NCBI GenBank assembly: GCA_032153715.1
Contig: JALDYR010000004.1
Span: forward strand, 62,001-126,000
Reading direction: 5' to 3'
DNA from: SEAL01 sp032153715
GTDB taxonomy: Bacteria > Patescibacteriota > Saccharimonadia > Saccharimonadales > Saccharimonadaceae
DNA: 64,000 nucleotides
Position 1 is the stretch's first letter, and every line of letters begins with the position of its first letter. Of the stretch, positions 60,001 through 64,000 are shown in pieces. Position numbers and translations under genes: made by a program. Under the pieces are notes generated by a model, which worked only from the letters and a program-made list of their open reading frames with translations, ran no database searches and was not told the DNA's origin.

Positions 60001-60162
60001 ATTGGCTTTTGGAATTTCAAGAATCAGCAGCGTGCTTTCGACTGCTTTGACGGCATCAATACGCTGGTAATTTTTCCAAGTTAAATACCCCAAGAAAAGT
60101 ACAACTGGTAACCAGACGTACCATTGGAGTAAGAAACCGATAAGCCAAGCGATAAATTCCAT
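57097..60162 (-). CDS. VirD4/TraG-like coupling ATPase with long disordered tail
   Basis: 1021 residues: one or two N-terminal membrane segments (about 3-28), a ~350-residue cytosolic domain, then a FtsK/VirD4-type ATPase core with Walker A IIGQTGAGKSGTLSLL (~415) and Walker B FYLYVDEFQNFATD (~645), and ARKYALNLTVANQYISQM after it. From ~835 to the end it is proline/lysine/glutamine-rich and disordered. It resembles coupling proteins of type IV secretion/conjugation, but no other T4SS or relaxase gene is nearby. TAGTAT ends seven bases before the ATG, so it is probably leaderless. Confidence 0.82.
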   Translation of the reverse strand: MEFIAWLIGFLLQWYVWLPVVLFLGYLTWKNYQRIDAVKAVESTLLILEIPKANDKSEMAAEQLFASLHGILRDKEELKLNGGIQEHMSFEIASVNGQIRFYVWVPKTLQSFVEGQIYAQYPTVQIHEADEDYVAHERQHSVTYTSEITLTGSEFLPIKSFQSFEVDPLAGITGTLAKLESTGEELWVQVLVRPVPDTWHKASDSWIKALKSGGTSLKFDMKWFITFFEALWKPPEQGTSGPAAPKELSDRDKTRIAEAEKKATKLGYQVKIRLAYLGESQINAKQRMQAIVGTFKQYNSTNLNGFKVSNASFKKEDLAAYRARLFIDKGFILNIEEVASVFHLPHTNVETPNIVWASSKTAEPPAKLPIITGNAAIDENISAFGLTNFRGINHQFGMLRFDRSRHLYIIGQTGAGKSGTLSLLALSDIYHNQGYAIIDPHGDFAVDNMKFIPESRLKDVVYFNPADTGFPLGFNPLEVTNPSQKSNISSEVIGVLKRMFGDSWGPRLEYILRYTILALLDRPETTMLDITRMLTDKKFRKETLTYCTDTVVLQFWNVEFASWNDKFVAEAVAPVLNKVGAFTANPVIRNIIGQPKSTFNIREIMDEGKILIVNLSKGLIGEDNAGILGSFLVTKIQLAAMSRSDIPDIKDRRPFYLYVDEFQNFATDSFATILSEARKYALNLTVANQYISQMSDTVRDAVFGNVGSMISFRVSADDAPILSKQFEPQFEANDLLQMHNRNFVINMVINGEKTPAFSARTLQLPPAQVDNTPYIIENTRHLYATPREEVEKAISEVVQPPENLQKKKPAAPQPQSAAQAKQWPVDAQNTPVKPQEPNKPRIIADTPEGENALQSRQQQPTQEQRSAQPPALNPDGTPVKKKRTRSRRKKNPATQGEGDDTPHQQTAAPHTPDRQPRTDNSDQPAHHPKPTQEAAEHRPREPKEHHENRAPRAAETPKPTHDPSKLAVSHDKPREVEKKPSHPPTPPQHPPKAPEKPVDHKPAPAPKSPKQSEDDGLLRLR

Positions 60163-60239
60163 GATGTGTATACTACTAGTCTATTGTCGCACCTGTCGCC
60201 TCTGTATGCAAGGAGAGTTTGGCCGGCCTGAAAAAGACG

Positions 60240-61295
60240 TTATTTCTTGTCTTCGGCAAGTGAGTACGTTGCTTTTGCAACGCGCTTAAATTGCGGTTTG
60301 CTTTGCAGGTTCAGTAGGATAGTCGTTTCCTTAACCTGACGGCTTTTGAGAACGCGCTTAACGATTTCGTCGCGGTGCAATGGTTCGTCAGACTTGCGAA
60401 GGATCTCAGCGATAGTATCAGCCACAGTTCCCTTGCTGTAGCCCCAGCTGTCGAGGGCGTAAATGCCACGACCGATCAATACAAAGCGCTTGTCTTTGAT
60501 AAGCTCGTTGTGGATTGCCTGAGTGGTAACGTTTTTACGGCTAAAGTTGCTGTCTTTGATGGCGTCAGCGATTTCACTAAAGTGTAGTGGCTTGCCGTTT
60601 TCCGCGAGGATAACGTAGATTTTGTCGCGAATGTTCTTTGGATTAACAGTTGGCCATTTAACAAGACCCCAAACGTCCTTTAGGTGTGCAAGGTGCTTGC
60701 TGACGCTTGCAAGGGCGCGGATATTTGCTGGGTGTTCGTAGCTAAGCTGGTCGTGGAGCTGATCAATCGTGATTGGCTCACCGTGTTTTTTGATGGCTTT
60801 AACGATTTCGTCGATTTCGTGACGAAGCTTCTTTTCATCGCCATATTCAGCGATAGCAACAGCGTGACGGTAGTTGTCGTTCTCATTGATGACAGTTAGG
60901 TGTGGTGCAAGTTCTGCAACGAAAGCAACGCGAGCACGCTTGAGGTTGTCGGCTGACTTCCCTACGAGCTTGTCAGTTAGTTCGTTGACAGTTGCCAGGC
61001 GGCCCATTTCAGCGAGCTGACGGACGATTGCTTTTTCGATGGCCTGGATTGAAGGGATTTTGCCTTCTTCGCTCGAGATTTTGAGGCGGATGAGGATCGC
61101 CTTTTCAAGCTGACGAACGCGTTCACGAGTGATGCCGAGGAGCTCACCAATCTGTTCAAGTGTTTCTTTTCGGTCATAAAGTCCAAAACGTCGGGTGATG
61201 ATTTCACGCTCTCGCTCTTGGTCAATTGCGCCTAGGATTGTTTCAACAGCTGCGTCGATATCAAAAGTTGTCTCGGTTTTGGGAGCTTCGCTCAT
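60240..61295 (-). CDS. sigma-70 region 4 domain fused to HARE-HTH-like repeats
   Basis: 351 residues. An N-terminal sigma region 4 helix-turn-helix (REREIITRRFGLYDRKETLEQIGELLGITRERVRQLE, residues ~30-75) is followed by about three winged-helix modules, the third (LHFSEIADAIKDSNFSRKNVTTQAIHNELIKDKRFVLIGRGIYAL) matching the HARE-HTH/RpoE-delta fold. There is no region 2, so it is not a complete sigma factor; it may be a promoter-binding regulator or an RNA polymerase accessory factor. ATG 61295 has AGAGAGGA upstream. A consensus promoter drives it. Confidence 0.78.
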   Translation of the reverse strand: MSEAPKTETTFDIDAAVETILGAIDQEREREIITRRFGLYDRKETLEQIGELLGITRERVRQLEKAILIRLKISSEEGKIPSIQAIEKAIVRQLAEMGRLATVNELTDKLVGKSADNLKRARVAFVAELAPHLTVINENDNYRHAVAIAEYGDEKKLRHEIDEIVKAIKKHGEPITIDQLHDQLSYEHPANIRALASVSKHLAHLKDVWGLVKWPTVNPKNIRDKIYVILAENGKPLHFSEIADAIKDSNFSRKNVTTQAIHNELIKDKRFVLIGRGIYALDSWGYSKGTVADTIAEILRKSDEPLHRDEIVKRVLKSRQVKETTILLNLQSKPQFKRVAKATYSLAEDKK

Positions 61296-61357
61296 GAGTT
61301 TTGTTCCTCTCTGCCTCATCTCGGAATGTGTTTAGTTATTAATCTATCTTGTTATCC

Positions 61358-61386
61358 ACTATAAAACATATTTTTCATAATGTCAA
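61358..61386 (-). promoter_or_regulatory. promoter TTGACA-17-TATAGT
   Basis: Minus-strand -35 is complementary to 61381-61386 and the -10 to 61358-61363. The near-consensus DnaA box TTATCCACT (plus strand 61352-61360) overlaps the -10 and start. Confidence 0.85.
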
Positions 61387-61548
61387 ACATTTTCTCTGAT
61401 TTAATCAATTATAGCATGAAGTAGACGTGTTTAGTAAAGAGTGTTTTGAGACTTTTTATATATTCCCTATTGTGACCTGATGTATATACAGTGGTCATTA
61501 TATGTGGTATGGCACTACTGATAGCGTTTATGGCTGCCAAATGAAAAA

Positions 61549-61590
61549 CCCGCCCCGAGAGACGCTGCCGAGAGTGAATCTCGAGGCGGG
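61549..61590 (-). terminator. terminator with 11-bp stem and 20-base loop, copy 2 of a repeated element
   Basis: CCCGCCCCGAG / CTCGAGGCGGG, identical stem to 18610-18651 with a 20-base loop that matches at most positions (shared core TGCCGAGAG), and a T run on the minus strand. It ends the minus-strand gene at 61617. Confidence 0.8.
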
Positions 61591-61616
61591 TCTTCGGTGG
61601 CGGGTGTGCCTGGGTG

Positions 61617-61781
61617 TTAGCTTCGGGCCATGAGGTATCCAGTAACGAGGCCGATCAGGGGCATGGCAATCAAGAATATCCCGAGGGCACCTATACTAAC
61701 TACCCCAATAAGTCCACTTACGCAGACGACAATCAGCAGGGCGACCAAGAGGTTCTTACGCTTCTCGCGTGTTGCTGCCAT
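61617..61781 (-). CDS. 54-residue membrane protein
   Basis: A short gene with AGGAAAGG about seven bases before the ATG. The protein is MAATREKRKN, then two close hydrophobic segments (about residues 11-31 and 33-52) joined by a glycine/serine turn, ending MARS. Unknown function; small two-helix hydrophobic proteins of this kind include stress peptides and toxins, but nothing identifies it. Eighteen bases separate its start from the stop of the next minus-strand gene upstream, so they are probably cotranscribed. Confidence 0.65.
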   Translation of the reverse strand: MAATREKRKNLLVALLIVVCVSGLIGVVSIGALGIFLIAMPLIGLVTGYLMARS

Positions 61782-61798
61782 GATGTGACCTTTCCTAG

Positions 61799-62245
61799 TT
61801 AGACTACTGGAGTATTGAGCAGGCGTGTCGCTTTGCTGATGCCAGTATGCTCATCTAGAATGGCTTGGTTTTGTATCGCCATTTGGTGTGTATGTTCTAT
61901 CTTTGCAAGCTCCTCTTTTCGAAGTAATGCGGCCTTGGCATGGATGAGTCGTAACGCTTCAAGTTCGCGCTCTGCTTTGGTTGATCGGCGCTTCTTTTTC
62001 CAGTTTGCATAGCTGAAGTTCGACAACCGTCGGCCGAGCCGGAAGAGCCAGTAGATTGGCCATAGAAGTGCACCGACTGTAGCCGGGACGCTGTGAAGAG
62101 GTTGGCCGAGTCCATCACACATGCATGATCGATTATTGCATCGTGCCAGAGCTCTTTGGTAAATTATGTGTGCTGTCGTGAAGAATACGACCACATACAC
62201 CAATGCGATGCATGCTATACCAGTGATAATTAGGAATGTCTCCAT
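61799..62245 (-). CDS. small membrane protein with helical cytosolic tail
   Basis: 148 residues: membrane helix 1 (about 3-26), a cysteine-containing loop (ARCNNRSCMCDGLGQ), membrane helix 2 (about 55-70) and a basic/charged coiled-coil tail with KKKRRSTKAERELEAL. Not recognised. ATG 62245 has GAGAGGAA upstream; the longer frame would begin in the promoter region. Confidence 0.65.
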   Translation of the reverse strand: METFLIITGIACIALVYVVVFFTTAHIIYQRALARCNNRSCMCDGLGQPLHSVPATVGALLWPIYWLFRLGRRLSNFSYANWKKKRRSTKAERELEALRLIHAKAALLRKEELAKIEHTHQMAIQNQAILDEHTGISKATRLLNTPVV

Positions 62246-62282
62246 AATTTCCTCTCGTAGGTGCTTCCCGGGGGACTGTTTA

Positions 62283-62311
62283 TTAATAACATAAAGACAG
62301 TATGTGTACAA
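62283..62311 (-). promoter_or_regulatory. promoter TTGTAC-17-TATTAA with TG extension
   Basis: Minus-strand -35 is complementary to 62306-62311 and the -10 to 62283-62288; the leader of ~30 bases carries GAGAGGAA. Confidence 0.65.
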
Positions 62312-62598
62312 ATGAAAAGCTTGTCCTGAGACATGACTCTTTCAGTTAAAGGTCCAACACTCTTTCTTTGGAACACCAAAGAAACAAAGTGTCATCTTTT
62401 TGAGCCGTCAAAAAGAAGCAAGAAGCTCGTGACGGCTTCACGTCGCCATGTCTCTCTGCCGCCGTTTGGCCGTCGCTGCGGAACGCCCGTTGGGCGGTCG
62501 TGAATAGTGATTATAGTTGTATATTCACGACACGTCCTCGCGAATGATTCGGCCAAAAGTCACCAGTGAGTCGTGGGACGATGCAGAGGTCACGGGAA
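62312..62598. other. hairpin-rich intergenic region
   Basis: Five closely packed inverted repeats and no gene: TTTCTTTGG/CCAAAGAAA enclosed by ACACT/AGTGT (62357-62392), CTTTTTGA/TCAAAAAG (62396-62415), CGTGA/TCACG (62428-62442), CGCCC/GGGCG (62484-62496) and CGTGAATA/TATTCACG (62499-62529). The density suggests a structured RNA or a folded repeat. Strand is unknown. Confidence 0.6.
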
Positions 62599-62634
62599 AA
62601 ATAGTTGTTCTTTCAGCTGAAAGAACAACTATTT
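62599..62634 (-). terminator. topA terminator containing the stop codon
   Basis: A perfect 16-bp stem, AAATAGTTGTTCTTTC / GAAAGAACAACTATTT with loop AGCT; the topA stop (62629-62631) is inside the stem and a T run follows on the minus strand. Confidence 0.9.
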
Positions 62635-64000
62635 CTTGCGAGGAGCGGATTTTTTCGCAGGCGCTTTCTTGGCAGCTGGCTTTTTCGCAGCAGTTGTCTT
62701 GCGGGCGAAGCGACCCTTGGCTGGTGTGGCGCTGGCAAGTAATTCTTTAGCCTGTTCGTGCGTGACGTCCTGTGGTTCGACGTCTTTTGGAATCTTGGCG
62801 TTCTTGGTGCCGTCGGTAATATACGGACCGTAGCGGCCTTTTAGGACCTTGATACCATCACCAAAGTCGGCGATGTTCTTCTCTGCCTCGGCTTTGAGCT
62901 TTTCGGCGTAAAGTTCGAGGGCTTGGTCGAGGGTGATGTCATGCGGATCAAGTGGCTTGATGCTGACGAATAGTTTGCCGATCTGAATATAAGGGCCAAA
63001 GCGACCAACGTTCGCTTTGATTGTTTCGCCGTCTTTGGTTTCGCCAACAGTGCGGGGTAATTTAAAGGCATGCAAGGCTTCTTCGAGTGTGATCGTCTCG
63101 ATCTTTTTACCAGCAGGAAGCGGCGCGAATTGCGGCTTGTTTTCTTTGTCTTCGGTGCTGCCAAGTTGGAGCATCGGACCAAAACGGCCAAAGCGCGCAA
63201 TGATTGGCTTGCCGGTCTTTGGGTCGTTGCCGACTTCACGAGACGCGCCAACGGTTGAACGGTCGATACCACCTGATTGCTCGATGAGTTGATGGAACGG
63301 CGTATAGAAGCGCTCCAGCATCGTGTTGCGCGCCAAGGCGCCGGTGGCGATCTGGTCGAATTCTTCTTCGACGTTTGCCGTAAAGCTATAGTCGACGATT
63401 TTGTCGAAGTGGCTTGTAAGGAAGTCGCTAATCAATTCACCGCTCGGCGTTGGGACGAGCTTGCCCTTGTCTGCGCCAGTCTTTTCCTGGATAACGTCGC
63501 GAGTGACCTTGATTGACGCGCGTGGTTCGTATGATAGTTGAATCACGTCACGTGCCGTACCTTCGCCTTCGCCGCGTTCAACATAGCCGCGGGCCTGAAT
63601 GGTGCTGATGATTGTTGCATAGGTTGACGGACGGCCAATGCCGAGGTCTTCGAGCTTCTTGACCAGACTACCTTCAGTAAAGCGAGCTGGTGGGCGGGCA
63701 AAGGTTTGTTTCGCGACAACCGAAGAGAGGTCGAATGAGTCACCGCTTGCAACCGGCGGCAGGATGTCAGCTTCTTTTTTGCTGGCGCCATAGATTTTGA
63801 GGAAGCCGTCAAAGATAATGACTTCACCTTTGGCCTCGAACGCTTTGTCGCCGGTACTGACCTTGATGGTGATAACCGTTTTCTCTAGTTTGGCTGGTGC
63901 CATCTGGCTGGCGAGCGTACGATTACGGATCAATGTATATAATTTCTGGTCGTATTCGTTGCTGCTACCCTTTTCGAGGCGCATATCAGTTGGACGGATC
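62629..64000 (-). CDS. topA: DNA topoisomerase I, C-terminal part (5' end outside window)
   Basis: The frame is open to the window edge and reads IRPTDMRLEKG at its visible start, a conserved topoisomerase IA sequence; the catalytic tyrosine lies upstream or nearby outside. Visible are the DNA-binding region with GRPSTYATIISTIQARGYVERG, followed by three C-terminal repeats (ARFGRFGPMLQLG, ANVGRFGPYIQIG, LKGRYGPYITDG) of the type that replaces cysteine zinc fingers, and a lysine/alanine-rich tail (AAKKPAAKKAPAKKSAPRKK). Relaxes negative supercoils. Confidence 0.95.
   Translation of the reverse strand, partial: IRPTDMRLEKGSSNEYDQKLYTLIRNRTLASQMAPAKLEKTVITIKVSTGDKAFEAKGEVIIFDGFLKIYGASKKEADILPPVASGDSFDLSSVVAKQTFARPPARFTEGSLVKKLEDLGIGRPSTYATIISTIQARGYVERGEGEGTARDVIQLSYEPRASIKVTRDVIQEKTGADKGKLVPTPSGELISDFLTSHFDKIVDYSFTANVEEEFDQIATGALARNTMLERFYTPFHQLIEQSGGIDRSTVGASREVGNDPKTGKPIIARFGRFGPMLQLGSTEDKENKPQFAPLPAGKKIETITLEEALHAFKLPRTVGETKDGETIKANVGRFGPYIQIGKLFVSIKPLDPHDITLDQALELYAEKLKAEAEKNIADFGDGIKVLKGRYGPYITDGTKNAKIPKDVEPQDVTHEQAKELLASATPAKGRFARKTTAAKKPAAKKAPAKKSAPRKK

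Noticed and set aside
61614..61802. 62-codon plus-strand frame (MLASGHEVSS...)
   Set aside because: Antisense of the better supported minus-strand 54-residue membrane gene, which has an SD and sensible hydrophobic segments.
1..64000. CRISPR array, prophage, insertion sequence, rRNA or tRNA genes
   Set aside because: No regularly spaced repeats, transposase, integrase or phage structural motifs, and no rRNA/tRNA core sequences were recognised by reading.

Overview
The window reads as a chromosomal segment of a Candidatus Saccharibacteria (TM7) or closely related Patescibacteria/CPR genome. The pointers are compact housekeeping genes, a division cluster in the order mraZ-rsmH-ftsL-pbp-mraY-ftsW-murG-ftsQ, an FtsEX / CHAP-hydrolase / CtpA cell-wall module, an orphan VirD4/TraG-like ATPase, a sigma-region-4 protein fused to HARE-HTH-like domains, many one-pass surface proteins of unknown family, and no amino-acid or nucleotide biosynthesis apart from metK. 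An intact prfB and genes ending in TGA argue for UGA as stop, unlike the recoded Gracilibacteria/Absconditabacteria. No rRNA, tRNA, CRISPR array, insertion sequence or prophage was recognised.

Layout. 1-2.8 kb: tail of a probable cation/proton antiporter and a MacB-like ABC exporter. 2.9-12 kb: serS, hpf, secA, an M16 peptidase, murD, an M48 membrane peptidase, prfB. 12.1-16.7 kb: a small orphan gene, then ftsE-ftsX, a secreted coiled-coil/CHAP hydrolase and ctpA. 16.7-25.6 kb: a stand-alone receiver, rpmA, membrane proteins, an RNA methyltransferase, a flippase-like protein, xseA-xseB, a methyltransferase, a soluble histidine kinase/receiver pair and recO. 25.6-27.1 kb: three small minus-strand orphan genes, each with its own promoter and terminator. 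27.1-35.4 kb: glyS, CYTH, LigT, VOC, YeaQ-like, DUF427, rnhA, a large surface protein, PsiE-like, yaaA, a type IV pilin-like protein. 35.4-36.6 kb: a SAM-I-type riboswitch and metK. 36.6-42.3 kb: two tandem paralogues of unknown function, a KwaB-like (DUF4868) protein, a Pif1-like helicase, a DUF3137-like membrane protein and an LssY_C protein; this is the most system-like unexplained block. 42.3-46.9 kb: GH1 glycosidase, YvcK, HAD hydrolase and two tandem membrane orphans. 47-55.9 kb: the division/cell-wall cluster with a readable control region. 55.9-64 kb: an 0.9 kb non-coding stretch with direct repeats, then on the minus strand a small orphan, the TraG-like ATPase, the sigma4/HARE protein, two small membrane genes, a hairpin-rich spacer and the 3' part of topA.

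Two start modes are visible. About two dozen genes have a -10 hexamer (TANNNT, often extended TGn) ending 6-11 bases before the start codon, so the predicted transcript begins at or within a few bases of the ATG (leaderless). Others, including most small orphan genes, rpmA, hpf and secA, have a conventional 5' leader with a Shine-Dalgarno (SD) sequence. The predicted promoters also correct several start codons, because the longer ORF start would lie upstream of, or inside, the promoter.

Functional links: FtsEX probably controls the CHAP hydrolase encoded next to it, as in Gram-positive FtsEX-PcsB systems. MraZ sites lie inside the mraZ promoter spacer, and two inverted consensus DnaA boxes lie just upstream, suggesting both autoregulation and replication-linked control of the division cluster. 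metK appears to be controlled by its own product SAM. All functions are read from sequence motifs without database searches.
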